DNA of 64,000 nucleotides from Sorex araneus (lineage: Eukaryota; Chordata; Mammalia; Eulipotyphla; Soricidae), in the NCBI RefSeq assembly GCF_027595985.1, contig NC_073312.1, positions 10,724,926-10,788,925 on the forward strand, read 5' to 3'. Under the pieces are notes generated by a model. The model did not search any database. It was not told the DNA's origin and worked only from the letters and a program-made list of their open reading frames with translations. The translations under genes and the position numbers were made by a program. Below are positions 9,796 through 21,026 of this stretch, in pieces (within the stretch, counting starts at the first letter, position 1; each line of letters starts with the position of its first letter).

Positions 9796-11999
9796 CTTTA
9801 ATCACTTTTAAAGTTATTTTTTCTAATTAGAAATTTTAGATTAAAAACTCTAATTTTTTTCTATAGGCTCAATAACCAGAAATCTTCCAGCTTAACTGTG
9901 ATCCAGCAAATTAATAAACATGTTTTTGTTGTTTATTAAACAGATTCAAAGTTTACTCACCACAAGAAAGGGAAAAAAAGAAAAGAATCAGCACATTAAC
10001 AGTCTTAGATAAGTCTTGTAATTCTTGGATCTTAGAACTACTATGAGATGTACTGATATTTGTTGCTTTTGACTTTCCTTCTTAGTAACAACAAAAATGA
10101 CAAATCGCACACACAAAAAACTAAGGTACAAACATGAATAAAAATCTATCTAAACTCAAAATCCCAGCACACAACACAAATGAACACTGCATATGGATAA
10201 AGCACCAATATACATCTCCCAAAGGCATGGGGTGGGGTGGGGTGGGAGCGGGCATGGGGTAAGTAGAACTCAAACTTTTCTAGCCAAGGGACACCTAGCT
10301 CTCTAGCATTGCTAAATTGTAAATGATGCTGATCTCCAAGCAATGACTCAGCTTGCCCTATTGAAAAATACATGAAACCAGATCTGAACACAAAGGCTTC
10401 TACTTCAGACTCTAACCTGACTGCAATCTTCCAGAGTTCTCACAAGGCAATAAGGTATGTATTAAATTAGAATTTCCCTTTTCTTTGCACTTTCCCCGCC
10501 TTTGGGAAATGACCAACACAAATATGGGAAGATGACTCAATTTCCCAGAGATTCCGGTGAACAGTCCCAAAGGGTGATCACGGAATCACCCCAGACCCAC
10601 AGATAAGCTTGGCCTGGACAAAGGAGAGGAGAGTTTCTTAGATGTGCACCCCAAGATGCCTTTCCCTACTCAAGAGACACAGAAGTGGCCACACAGGTAT
10701 GGTTGAATGACTTACCCCAACTGTTTCTCTGACCCATGGGGATTAGTGTGAGGTGACCAGCATCATGAAGGAAAGAAAGGGGTCAGTTCTCAGGGCATAA
10801 AGGCCAAATGCTTCCTGATCTGATGTTTGCTGGCTACAGTAGAGTCCACTCCTGACTAGCCTCACCAGATTGTAACCCTGAAGGACCCATTCTACTGTCA
10901 CTTGAGGGCCAGTCAAATGAGAGACACAGGAATGGGTCAAGAAAGAGCTATATTGGCAAGAGGCAACAGGTGGAAGAAGATGAACTCAGGTGCTCAAGGC
11001 AACCATCCTGTCTGCGTTGTCACAGGAGTTTTCATGGGACAGGGGTCAGGAGAAGGGTGGGTTGCAGACTGAAGGACTCCAGAGCAATGAGCTCACTTGC
11101 AGGCTGGTCTCCTGACACACACTTTATCTTATCCACAAACCTCAACAAAGTAAGGACAAAATAAGAAACGCTGTCCTTATCTCTAGCCACTGGGTGGAGG
11201 AGAGAGTACTTGTCTAGAAATTTGTTCTTCCTGATTCTTTGGGGCCTTTTACAGCTTTACCATAGCTTTTATTGGAATGTTAAAACAAATTGTTATATCA
11301 GAGTTTTAAGAAACTAAACAAGGTGCCAACAAGCATGATGATCGATGATAATTTTACAGTTTTCCCATCTACCAAGAGAGCAGTCAAGGTAGGTTCTGCT
11401 CAGGCCCTGCATCCCACGACAATTTTGGAACATCAGGTAGTCAGGAATTAAGCCAAAGGTAGAGAAACAGAGAATCAATAAAGCACAATTTGAGACTCCT
11501 TAGGAAAAATTCCAGGAATGCAAATTGAAAGAATGTAAATGATTTCTTTGTTATTATTGTTTTTCTGAAAATAATGGGCCACGTTTATTGAGATTCAAAC
11601 TTCATTTTCAGACAGATTGATTTGACTATGACTACTTGGTAGAATTAAGTGAAGGTGGAGAGAAAAACAACATTTTAGTAATTTTTGTGGATATTAGATT
11701 CTAGTCTTTTAATTTTGAAGTTCTGATTTCTGTTTGTAAGCTGGACCAGATGTTGAATATTTATAATGGCTATGACTTTCCAAATTAATATTTCCAATTA
11801 TTTGTTTTTGGCAGAGAATTACAAGAGCTGTGTTTTGTCTGAAACTGAGCTGGAAACGGGTATCTTGATATAAACTTCAGAGAGGTTGCATGTGATTGGG
11901 CAGGGCCATCCTTCTGCTGTTCTCTGCTGTCTGAATACCTGATGTCAGCAGAGACCCTGCAACCCCAGAGAACCTGTTGTCTAAACTTGCCTCGACCCT
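9796..11999. other. Mostly unassigned intergenic sequence
   Basis: No gene recognised. 10225-10262 holds a G-rich array (ggggtggggtggggtggg). 10560-11200 has an LTR-like look in antisense: an agctatattggcaagaggca segment resembles a reversed polyadenylation region, but ends and TSDs could not be fixed. Confidence 0.45.
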
Positions 12000-12172
12000 G
12001 AGCCAGCACGGTAGGACAGTCGATAAGGCCTTTGTCTCGAACACAGCTGACTTGTGTTCGACCCTCAGCACCACACCTTTCAGTATGACTCCTGAGCGCA
12101 GAGCCAGTAGTAAGCCCTGAACACTGCTGGGTGTGGCTCCCAAACCAAATGATAGAATAAAATTAAAATAAA
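12000..12172 (+). mobile_element. SOR SINE, old
   Basis: A degraded tRNA head (agcacggtaggacagtcg; B box cttgtgttcgaccctc) is followed by cctgagcgcagagccag and a tail gctgggtgtggctcccaaac. Confidence 0.75.
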
Positions 12173-12245
12173 TTTTCTTCATTACCAACATCTAGAAGTC
12201 TCCTCTAGAGACTTGCACATGAACTAAATTTTTAGATTGCTTCAT

Positions 12246-12660
12246 CATCATCATCATCATCATCATTATCATCATCATCTCATTGATTGCTGAATTTCTC
12301 TAGTGGTCTCAGTAACGTCTCCATTTGTTCTAGCCCTGAGATTTTAGAAGCCTCTTTTTACTCATCCTTTCCAACAGTGCCGCATTGGAGGCTCTTTCAG
12401 GGTCAAGGGAATGAGACCCATCATTGTTACTGGTTTTGGCATATGAATACACCATGGGGAGTTTGCCAGGTTCTCCCATGCGGGCAGGAAACTCTTGGTA
12501 GCTTGCCAGGTTCTCCCACAGTGAGAACTAGGTTATAAGATGTCGCTTCCAGGAGGTTGGTTTTATAGTCTCTGGATGTTGGCCATTGGTGGGGTTACAT
12601 GGCACCAGGGGCAGTCCCTGGGTGTGACTGCCTAGCTACTGGAAAATGGGGAATCTGGGC
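12246..12660 (-). mobile_element. RTE-derived SINE, minus strand, with TSD
   Basis: On the plus strand an (ATC)n tail (12243-12280) is followed by ctagccctgagattttagaa, the reversed catggggagtttgcc blocks, and gtctctggatgttggcc. It ends near ggaaaatgggg and is 5'-truncated. A 12-bp TSD, agattgcttcat, lies at 12234-12245 and 12661-12672. Confidence 0.85.
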
Positions 12661-12699
12661 AGATTGCTTCATTCTTTAGAATTTGGATTGCCTTTTAAT

Positions 12700-13200
12700 A
12701 TCCCCCAATGTTGGATAACATTGGGTTGTCTTTGCTCCTCCCAAGGGAAGCTAAAGTTTATTGAGTTACTCCCACAACAGTGCCCCTGAGGCACACCCAA
12801 TTCCATCAAGCACTAATAATCTTATAATGTTTTATTCTTTTCTTTATGTCATTTGCATAGTTTAGCAATGTTCTTTTTGTATAGGCATAGGAAGACAGTA
12901 AATGCTATGCTTTGTAACATGGGAATTAATTGACTCCAAAATAATATTTACTCCTGGGCATCCATATTTACTTGACTTAAGCCTCAGTTGCCTTTAGTTC
13001 CTAGCACTCCAAAAGCAGGGTCCTGATGAAGGGACTGGATGAACCCAGGACAAGCTATAAGCTACCCTGGCATTGAAAGGAGACAAGCTAAATGCCTTAA
13101 GTATAATAAGTTAAGAGCATGGTCATGGCCCTAAGTGCTGAGTGCATGATAAAGACTCAATTTTGGGACCCACTTAGAGATCTTCTGGGAACTGAATACA
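12700..13200 (+). mobile_element. Diverged LTR fragment related to the solo LTR at 21728
   Basis: Several blocks match the solo LTR in reverse complement: ggataacatt near the start, attgactccaaaataatatt, tttactcctgggcatc, ttcctagcactccaaaagca, and ctaccctggcat. The copy is older, has lost its 3' part, and lies opposite to the solo LTR. No coding retroviral sequence is attached. Confidence 0.65.
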
Positions 13201-13689
13201 AATGTTTTATTTGATTTATTTATTCTCAGGACTAAGAGACTGATTCCATAAAAGAATAGAACAACTCTACATCTGAACTGGGGAAACTCTTATTCAAAGA
13301 CAGGGCTAGAGATGAAAAAATTGCCACCTGTATTATAGCTTTGGTAGAAAGTTGATTTCGTAGGAGAGATTCAGAGGAACCTATAAACTCTCAGAAGAAG
13401 AATCTCTTCTTCACTGGACTGGAAAAACCAAATTTCCTTCTCATCTTTCAAAGAGAAAAACAGAATTTAAATCTGTATAACTTTGCTGGTTATGCTTTTC
13501 TTTTCCATCTCCCTAACTTTTCCTTTCTCTCCACAACCTTTGTCTCGGCAAAGATTTTTTTTAAAGATGGCATCAGAAATACTGTGAGTGAATTACTCAG
13601 TCCTCTCTGTCTCCCTTATGTACATAGGGGTGTACATACATGCCATTATTAAGCATCCTTTGACTTGTTCTCTTATCAGTCTGTCTGAT
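13201..13689. other. Unassigned intergenic sequence
   Basis: Nothing recognised. Confidence 0.5.
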
Positions 13690-14030
13690 GCTTATTTGAT
13701 CATTTGTCTAGTCTCTGAAGAACCTCCTAGGGGAGGTATAGAGCTGGAAAGAACCCAAACATCCAGCTGGACTCCAAGATCAATAGGCTCAAGATGGTTT
13801 GCAGAAGGATGAGTGATCATGTGGAAAGATCCAAAAACGATTAGCCCACACTTAGCCAGCCAGTTCTCTGCTGACCTGCTAGCCGACAAAAGCCAGGTCA
13901 GCGAAATAGGCCCAATTAGCAGCAGTGTCCAGCTCACCTCAGTAAAATCATAAATGTGTCTTATTTTCAGTCATTGAGTTTTGTCCTGGTTTCTTACATG
14001 CCACTAACTCACCATCCATGCTCTCTTTGA
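13690..14030 (+). mobile_element. MLT1-like MaLR LTR remnant
   Basis: The stretch gatcatgtggaaagatcc, the ctgacctgctagccgac region and a closing region with aaatgtgtcttattttcag and a following cactaactc look like an ancient mammalian MaLR LTR, based on remembered MLT1 layout. Divergence is high and ends are approximate. Confidence 0.45.
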
Positions 14031-14671
14031 TAGATCATACTTTAAGAGACACTGAATTAGGGAGAAAGTTCCACTGTGGATAGGAATGATATTCATATTT
14101 TCAAGTTGAGCTTACTAATACCGAGACCAGGGCCTGGTATGTGGACAATGTTTTATAAATGCTTACTGTGAATTCATTTTCCTGCTATTAACTCTAGAGT
14201 ATAGTGTGTTCTTAAACAGTCGACATTTTCTCTCAGACTCTCATGCAAATTAAGAGATGTATAGAATTTAAATTGTTACTCTGACAGCAAAAAGTGAATT
14301 AGAAATAATAGGAACAATGGTTATAAAAGCCCAGGATAGCAAATAAGTTTTACTTTGTTTGTCAGTTATCATCCATTGGCTATGACTATGAAGAAGCAGG
14401 GTGAGGAGGATTCTGGAACCCGTATAAGAGAGGAAAGAAGAAAATTGATATAAATAAGCAACATGAGCTACGGACTAGGAGGTAGCAGTGGGGAAAGGTA
14501 GCAGCCTTCTCTGCATTTGTTCATCTCTCCTTCAGCTGATAATTGCAAAAATAAAAAGTTGAAGGGTTTATATTAACTTACTACTGTTGTTATAAACTTA
14601 GCTGCCTAGGTGAACCCACATGTATTTCCATAGTTATGAATGTCAAAAATATGAAGTTTCACATTAGTTTA
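14031..14671. other. Unassigned intergenic sequence
   Basis: Nothing recognised. Confidence 0.5.
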
Positions 14672-14865
14672 AAGTCAAGATGCATAGGAGGTAAGTTGTT
14701 TGCCTTATACTTGATTCCAGGCTCCATATAAGATCCCCTGACCCCTGCCAGGGATCACCCTGAACATAAAGCTAGAAATAGTCCCTAGGCTCCGCTGGGT
14801 ACGGCCCAACCTACCCTCTCCCCAAACAAAATAAAATAAAATTTAATTTTTAAAAATGTCAGCAG
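14672..14865 (+). mobile_element. SOR SINE, old, degraded head
   Basis: The SOR middle and tail (tgccagggatcaccctgaac, ctccgctgggtacggccc) end in an AAATA-rich tail. The tRNA head is barely recognisable. Confidence 0.6.
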
Positions 14866-15097
14866 AGCTGACATCTGAACATTATTAGAAAGAATTGATT
14901 TCCTTATCTTTTCCAAATTCTAGAGACCACCATTCTTTGGAGGATGGCCCTCTCCTGCTACTTTGGGCCAAGCCTTTTCATTATGTTGACTCTCTAGTTT
15001 TCCTTCTTCTACCTTACGTTTCTATTGATAAAGCATTCCTGTGATTACATTTGGTCCACCTACATCATATAATATAATATCCCAATTTTATTTTCTT

Positions 15098-15262
15098 ATA
15101 AACGCTTTGGGGGCCACACCCAGTGGTGCTAAGCGGCTGCTCTTAGCAGAGAGTCCAAGAGTTGCTTCTGTTCGTGCTCAGTAGACCACCAGGTGCCAGG
15201 GACTGAGGTGCCAGCAGGAAAAGCTGTGCTACAGCCCTTTGACCTACCTATCTGGCCCTAAT
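15098..15262 (-). mobile_element. SOR SINE, old
   Basis: Minus-strand tail ggggccacacccagtggtgc, then ccaggtgccagggactga, ending near tatctggccc. It is quite diverged. Confidence 0.65.
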
Positions 15263-15658
15263 CTCCCAATTTTAAAGTCCTTTGAGCAACAATTTTAATT
15301 TTGTCTTTAAATCAAGTTCAGTATATAGACATTTGGGGGCAAGGAGACACATTATTCTGTCTACTGCTGGCTTTAGATAGCGAAGGGGGTGTCTCAGATC
15401 TTTTTTGAGCAGGAGATGGGAATTTCTTTTTGAGACTATGGGATTTTATTGAATTTTTAGGTAGTCATCATAAATTAAGTCATCCAAAAATTTAGGGAAA
15501 ATTCTGTTTGTACTTACCTTTAGGTAGACTATCAAATAAGGTTCTGACAATATCATGAACTATAGAAATCAGTGACGGCAAATCCTGAGGAACTTATAAA
15601 CTGTTCAGATTTCTGAGATGTACCCTAGATGTACCAACACTCCAGGGATAATTATTGA
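15263..15658. other. Unassigned intergenic sequence
   Basis: Nothing recognised. Confidence 0.5.
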
Positions 15659-15671
15659 AGAATCTAATTTT

Positions 15672-15829
15672 TTAAATTTATTTAGTTTTTGGGCTACACC
15701 CAGCAGGGTTTATTCCTGGCTCTGCACTCAGGAATCACTCCTAGCGGGGCTCCAGGGACTATATGGGATACTGGGGATCAAACCATATTTGGCCACATGC
15801 AAGGCAAGTTGTGCTGTATCTCTAGCTCC
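15672..15829 (-). mobile_element. SOR SINE with TSD
   Basis: A minus-strand SOR reading ttttgggctacacccagcag through to tgtatctctagctcc, with a few deletions in the head. An imperfect TSD, agaatct(g)aatttt, lies at 15659-15671 and 15830-15843. Confidence 0.85.
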
Positions 15830-15845
15830 AGAATCTGAATTTTCA

Positions 15846-16455
15846 GAGAAAATTTTTAGGTGAATCTGGAGCACTCACACAACTGAGAGGGGAACACCAG
15901 GTTTTCGTGGAGTCAACTGCAATCTTAATTCCCTCCTGGTAGGATGCCCAAGAAATGCTAAACTGTATTCTCCTGTCACTAACACCTGTCTGGCCAGACA
16001 TCTAAATTTTCTGTTTAGATGAAATTTATGAATATTTCATAATATAGTCCATAAACAAAGGTCCATAACTGATCATAAATAATTTTAAGATACAGTTTTC
16101 ACTTTCCTCTCCCTCTAGTAGTTTAACCTCCAAATCCTAAGGTACTGTCTACAAAGATAACCCACACACTTCTGACATTTGACACACATACTTTTGCATG
16201 TGAACACGATATCATAGAACATAACTTTCTTCTTTCTCAGAATGAAATGATTTGAGGAGGTACATGCAAATTTATAAACAAAATAGCTGGCATCTGGTGT
16301 ATTAGTTATTGACGTGACCCACCTTGTAGATCTAAGCATAAATGTGAACATTGGTGTGACTCCACTGGACTAGTGAAAATAAATCTTCACCAGGAATTGG
16401 AATCTCTTTGATGTTTACTTGGGAAGTAAAAACTTTTTAATTTAAAAAAAAAAGT
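15846..16455. other. Unassigned intergenic sequence
   Basis: Nothing recognised. Confidence 0.5.
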
Positions 16456-16456
16456 A

Positions 16457-16705
16457 TGTATTGGAGTGATAGCACAGCAGTTGGGCTTTCTCCTTTCACT
16501 CGGCTGACCCGAGTTCGATTCCTCCGCCCCTCTCGGGGAGCCCGGCAAGCTACTGAGAGTATGGAGTCCACATGGCAGAGCCTGGCAAAATACCCGTGCG
16601 CATTGGATATGCCAGAAACAGTAACAATAAGTCTCTCAATGAGAGACGTTACTGGTGCCCACTCGAACAAATCGATGAGCAACGGGATGACAGTGACAGT
16701 GATGT
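16457..16705 (+). mobile_element. tRNA-headed SINE with RTE-like body and (CAGTGA) tail
   Basis: The tRNA head (gtgatagcacagcagttggg; B box gagttcgattcctcc) is followed by the gcccggcaagctactgagag and catggcagagcctggc blocks and the RTE-like 3' end (gtgcccactcgaacaaatcg, then gatgacagtgacagtgatg). The member is nearly full length. Confidence 0.9.
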
Positions 16706-17023
16706 ATTGCTTTTATTAGAAAATATATTTTAATTCTTAAATTTTAACTTTAAATTCTGATGCATAGACTTTCATGAAAATCTATAAATCCTCTCAACAT
16801 AACAACCCTGTGCCAGTGAGATAAAAATTCAATTAAAAATTTTTTTAATTGAATCACAGTGAGATACACAGTTATACAAAGTTGTTCATGTTTGGGTTTC
16901 AATTGTACAGTGTTCTAACACCTGTCCCTTCACTGGTGTACATTTCCCACCACCAGTTTTCCCAGTTTCCTTCTCACCTCACCACCCCTGCCTGCCTCTA
17001 TGCCAGGAACACTTTTCTTCTTT

Positions 17024-17026
<3 letters not shown>

Positions 17027-17094
<68 letters not shown>
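17027..17094 (+). repeat. (CT)n microsatellite
   Basis: About 34 CT units, grown from the polypyrimidine part of an L1 3' UTR. The same position is expanded independently in the L1 tail at 34813. Confidence 0.98.
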
Positions 17095-17097
<3 letters not shown>

Positions 17098-17302
17098 CAC
17101 TTGCTCTCTTGCTCTTTCCTTTGGGCATTATGGTTTGCAATAGAGATACTGAAAAGTTATTATGAATATCCCTTTACCTACTTTCAACATTCAGTTCAGA
17201 TCAGAAATGATCCAGAGTAATCATTTATAACTATTCTTGTCGTACTGTTCTCTTCTCTATACTAACTGCCCTCTACCCCCTGCCCACCCCTGAGCCCCCA
17301 CA

Positions 17303-17332
<30 letters not shown>
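17303..17332 (+). repeat. (CA)n microsatellite
   Basis: Fifteen CA units inside the same L1 3' end. Confidence 0.97.
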
Positions 17333-17336
<4 letters not shown>

Positions 17337-17441
17337 AATTTGTAGCAGGCTTCCAAACATTGACCCGTCCTATGTCTTTTATTTCTTAATATCCTACAAA
17401 TGAATGCAGTCTTTCTATGCCTGTCCCCTTCTTACTTGTTT

Positions 17442-18155
17442 TGATGTCGGTGGGCCCCACTGCTGGCTCACATGAAGCGGACTCATGTGAAGAAAGCCGG
17501 TCACTTCCTCCGATCTGCCTCTGCTACCCAGGATCCAGGGCTCTTGTCTCGCCTCACAGAAAGCAATTTCAGGAGTAGACAAGCAGTGAGATTACATAGT
17601 TTTTACCTGGAGGCGTTGAAGGAAAGGGGGGGGTGGAGAAAGTGGGAGAGAGTGGAGATAACGTGCTCAAGAGAGATCCTGGGCTTCTTCGAGGGTGGAG
17701 AGCGACCCTACACACATCCCAGCATTAGACAGGAGAGCATGAAAGTACACATCTCAAGCTCAGGCACCGCATGTGCTTGGCCATATGGGCTCGAGCAGCA
17801 TATGTGCACCCTCCCTTTGCTTAAGGTGGCCTTTGTAGGGTTTCTCCAACCTGCCCCCACGTGGGGATTCTACCTCGGTCAAAGTCTGTTGCTAAGGTGG
17901 TTAGCAGGGAGGTTGGGAGTGGTGATGGTCTTCTTTGAAATTCCTTTCCTGGCCTTTTGTTTCTGCAGTAGCTTCTCTGGGTCTGTTGCTGCAGATGGGT
18001 GAGGGTCTTATCACCCCTCAGTTTCTGTTTCTTTCTGTTTTCTTCTGAGTTTTTTTTTTTTTAATCAGGCTTTCACAGCAACTTTCAGGGCTATTTCTTC
18101 CCAGGAAATTTTGCCATTGCCTTGGAAGGGGGCCTTTCCTTTCCTGCCTACATCA
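17442..18155. mobile_element. 714-bp LTR-like insertion inside an L1
   Basis: The L1 is interrupted by a segment starting tgatgtcggtgggcc and ending cctgcctacatca. Its ends form a 6-bp inverted pair (TGATGT...ACATCA), and removing it restores L1 continuity (cttacttgttt joined to atttcactcagcatgatac). Flanking bases gttt and attt could be a worn 4-bp TSD. Size and TG...CA ends suit a solo LTR, but no clear TATA box and polyadenylation signal were fixed and strand is unknown. The 176-codon frame inside it (17472-18002) has no recognisable domain. Confidence 0.55.
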
Positions 18156-18230
18156 ATTTCACTCAGCATGATACTCTCCGTGTCCATCAATTTGCAAGCA
18201 AATTTCATGACTTGATTTGGTAAGAAGTTA
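18156..18230 (-). mobile_element. L1 3' end, part 2
   Basis: Continuation of the L1 from 17441: atttcactcagcatgatact and gcaagcaaatttcatgactt are the antisense ORF2 end. Confidence 0.8.
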
Positions 18231-18871
18231 TCTTAATTATATTTTTAAGCCACAACCTCTGGGAAAACCATCTCCCAGGTAACGGGAAATGAATGAATAG
18301 TTTATGGAAAATATGGAGGTTCCCTAGCAAAGACAGTTGACAGTTGGCTTTCTGGCTCATTCACACACAAGAGAGATGCTTCCTGTCTCTTCTCTCCATG
18401 CCTCCACCCCTGCTCCATCAAGCCAGTTTACAACCCATTTAACACAACCTCTGGGAAGCGCCCCCCCCCCGCCCCACCCCTGATAAACTTCATTCTAAGA
18501 CCACTTCCAGGCAATGATGACAGTCAACAGGATTTCTGACCTTCTTGATTTACTTGCTCTAATTTTGACTGAGTCAGTGAAGAAGAGGGTATGTTCTGTG
18601 TCCAGAAATGGGGTACAGTAATGCACCCTCTGATCCTGCACTTTTATGGAGCACAAGCCTCTCATCTGATATCCCTACTCTCTCTGCTTTGCCTCAGAAA
18701 AAAACTGTTTGGACTCCCATTCTCTGCTCTGATTGCTATTTTACATAATAGGTATGTGGCTTTTCTCATTACCCTTGAATATTCATCAAAAAGAATTGAT
18801 AAGATTCCCTCCAGGGCCTATTTCCAGGTAACCTTGAGTGAGTCCTATCAATTGATTTGGATAAATCCTCT
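18231..18871. other. Unassigned intergenic sequence with a C tract
   Basis: 18460-18480 is a C-rich tract. Nothing else recognised. Confidence 0.5.
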
Positions 18872-18879
18872 GTTGCATT

Positions 18880-18990
18880 TACTCTTTTTTTTTTTTTTTT
18901 GGAGCACTATACTCAGTAATTCTCCTCCCAGAACTACTCCCAGCTTGTTGTATATTGGGGGTCACTCCTGGTGAGGCTCAAATTTTGGGT
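18880..18990 (-). mobile_element. Possible SOR remnant
   Basis: A T tract of about 20 is followed by a weak match to the SOR body (ctcagtaattctcctcccag, gggggtcactcctggtgagg). It is badly decayed. Confidence 0.35.
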
Positions 18991-19267
18991 TCTTAATTCC
19001 CTTTATTTCCTTGGTCTACAGCATGGCTTGGTAAAGTTTTTTTTATAAAGGGTCAGGAAATAAATATCTTAGACTGTGTGAGTTCTGTAGCCTCTGGTTA
19101 TTACTCAATTTGTCTGTCACATCAAGAAATCTGCTGCAGACAAAACAGAAATGAATATAGTGTGCTTCAATAAAAAAAATTTTATGGTCACTTGAACAAT
19201 TCATTTCATGTGCCATAAGTTATTTTTCTTTTGACTAAAACAATGTAAAAACTACTACCAGTAGTAG

Positions 19268-19411
19268 TTTTTGGGTCATACCCTGCAATGCACAGGGGTT
19301 ACTCCTGGCTCTGCACTCAGGAATTACTCCTGGCGGTTCTCAGGGGACCATATGGGATGCTGGGATTCGAACCCGGGTTGGCCTACCCACTGTGCTATTC
19401 CTTCAGCCACT
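19268..19411 (-). mobile_element. SOR SINE with 17-bp TSD
   Basis: A minus-strand SOR from tttttgggtcataccctgca to cttcagccac, with a deletion that removes part of the tRNA head. A perfect 17-bp TSD, actactaccagtagtag, lies at 19251-19267 and 19412-19428; the TSD is itself nearly palindromic. Confidence 0.93.
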
Positions 19412-19428
19412 ACTACTACCAGTAGTAG

Positions 19429-20327
19429 CTTTAACGTAGCTTGTAAGCCATGTTTTGCTGAACTTTTATCTAAAGAAGGGAAATTTTCCCCACCTATGTG
19501 GTGAATTAAATCACACAAAGGAGCTCACACTTCCTGTGTCTTAATCCCACTCCACTGTGTGCTGATGTGTGCTTACACTCACTACCAAGGCAATCAGCAT
19601 GTGAATTTTCTTACCTATAAAATAGGTATGTTGTACAACCTACCTCTTTGGGATCTTGTGAAGAATAAATGAGGCTGAAAAGATGAAGAGTACAGAATAG
19701 GCACATACTAACCCCTTCTGGTTTGATGGACTTTTCTTGTTTCACTTGTGTTTCTATAAAACTTTGCCGACATTACTAATGATCTTTTTTATTTCTTCTA
19801 ATTAAGATCAACCCCTTTCCCTCCTGGAAGCAAGTAGAATCTTTGACTAATATCATATGCATAACTTTTAATTTAGTTTTTAAATTTTGAAATTGTGCAT
19901 ATCATCAGATATAAGTTTCACAAGAAAATCAATATATTTTAAACTTTAATGATGAACAAGTTGTTGTCTAAAGAAAATCACAATGAACACAGTACCATAT
20001 AATGAAACCATTTGCATTTTTTTGTTTACACGATGGCTATAACTTTGTCTAGAGGACACTAAAGATTTAGGGAAACATAAATACTTCAGATGAAGTCGTA
20101 ATTAAATTAAGTATGGCATAAAGTTAAGTTGCGTTTTCTCTAAAATACTCTTTCCTGGAATTGTTGGAAAGTGTTTCTTAAAAGAATGAGAAAACTGTAT
20201 GAGTCAGAAAACTTACTGGAAATAACGTGCTATTTTTCTTGTAGCATAATTCTCTGGTCAGTGCAATGTATTGACAAGTACCTCCATTCATTAAATAGCA
20301 GAGGAGAAGGAAAGATGGCCAACAAAT
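19429..20327. other. Unassigned AT-rich intergenic sequence
   Basis: Nothing recognised. Confidence 0.5.
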
Positions 20328-20337
20328 TTATCTGGCA

Positions 20338-20509
20338 TGGGAGGGCCAGAGCAGTGGTACAAAGGGCAAGGTGTTTGCCTTTCACGCAGCATCACTCTGG
20401 ATTTAATCCTCAGCATCTTATATGGTTCCCCCAAGACCTACCAAGAATGATCCCAGAGTAAAGAGTAATCTCTGAGTACTGCTGGGTGTGGCCCCCAAGC
20501 AACACAAAG
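20338..20509 (+). mobile_element. SOR SINE with TSD
   Basis: The diverged SOR head (gggccagagcagtggtacaa) runs to the tail gctgggtgtggcccccaagc. TSD ttatctggca lies at 20328-20337 and 20510-20519. Confidence 0.85.
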
Positions 20510-20519
20510 TTATCTGGCA

Positions 20520-20814
20520 CAAGATTTATAGTAGTATAACCCCTAAAGTGTTTCATATAGCGTAAATTCTCTCATGAAATCAGTCTTGATTATGCATTGA
20601 TGTCAGTAAATATTTTTTCCTAATTACTATCTTGGTTAAGATAGAACAATGTAAAAGAATACTGTTAATTTGTCAGAATTACATTGAAAGATATATCACA
20701 TTCTTGATTTGTTTTCTCTGATTTATTTTTTATTTCCCAAGAGAGTGATGAAAAGATTAAGTGGAAAAGATTGATTCCTTTAAAACTGTCTGACTAATTA
20801 ATAATTTGAAGTAT
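20520..20814. other. Unassigned intergenic sequence
   Basis: Nothing recognised. Confidence 0.5.
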
Positions 20815-20827
20815 TTGTAATAAAGGT

Positions 20828-21013
20828 TACTGTCACTGTCACTGTCGTCCCATTGTTCATCGATTTGCTCAAGCGGGCACCAGTAACATCTCCATCGTGA
20901 GACTTGTTGTTACTGTTTTTGGCATATTAAATATGCCACGGGTAGTTTGCCAGGCTCTGCTGTGTAGGCGAGATACTCTCGGTAGCTTACCCACTGTGCT
21001 ATCGCTCCAGCCC
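20828..21013 (-). mobile_element. tRNA-headed SINE with RTE-like tail, internally shortened
   Basis: On the plus strand the reversed (CAGTGA) tail (tactgtcactgtcactgtcg) is followed by catcgatttgctcaagcggg, the atatgccacgggtagtttgc block and a head reduced to gctatcgctccagccc. TSD ttgtaataaaggt lies at 20815-20827 and 21014-21026. Most of the tRNA part is deleted. Confidence 0.92.
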
Positions 21014-21026
21014 TTGTAATAAAGGT

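Larger units (their letters stand above)
16829..17441 (-). mobile_element. L1 3' end, part 1, with internal microsatellites
   Basis: A minus-strand L1 3' UTR (gaatcacagtgagatacaca) leads into the antisense ORF2 end. The pyrimidine-rich part has expanded into a (CT)n array at 17027-17094, and a (CA)n array sits at 17303-17332. The element is cut by the insertion at 17442 and resumes at 18156. Confidence 0.85.

Noticed and set aside
16849-17220. 123-codon Ser-Leu repeat frame
   Set aside because: Translation of the (CT)n microsatellite in an L1 tail.
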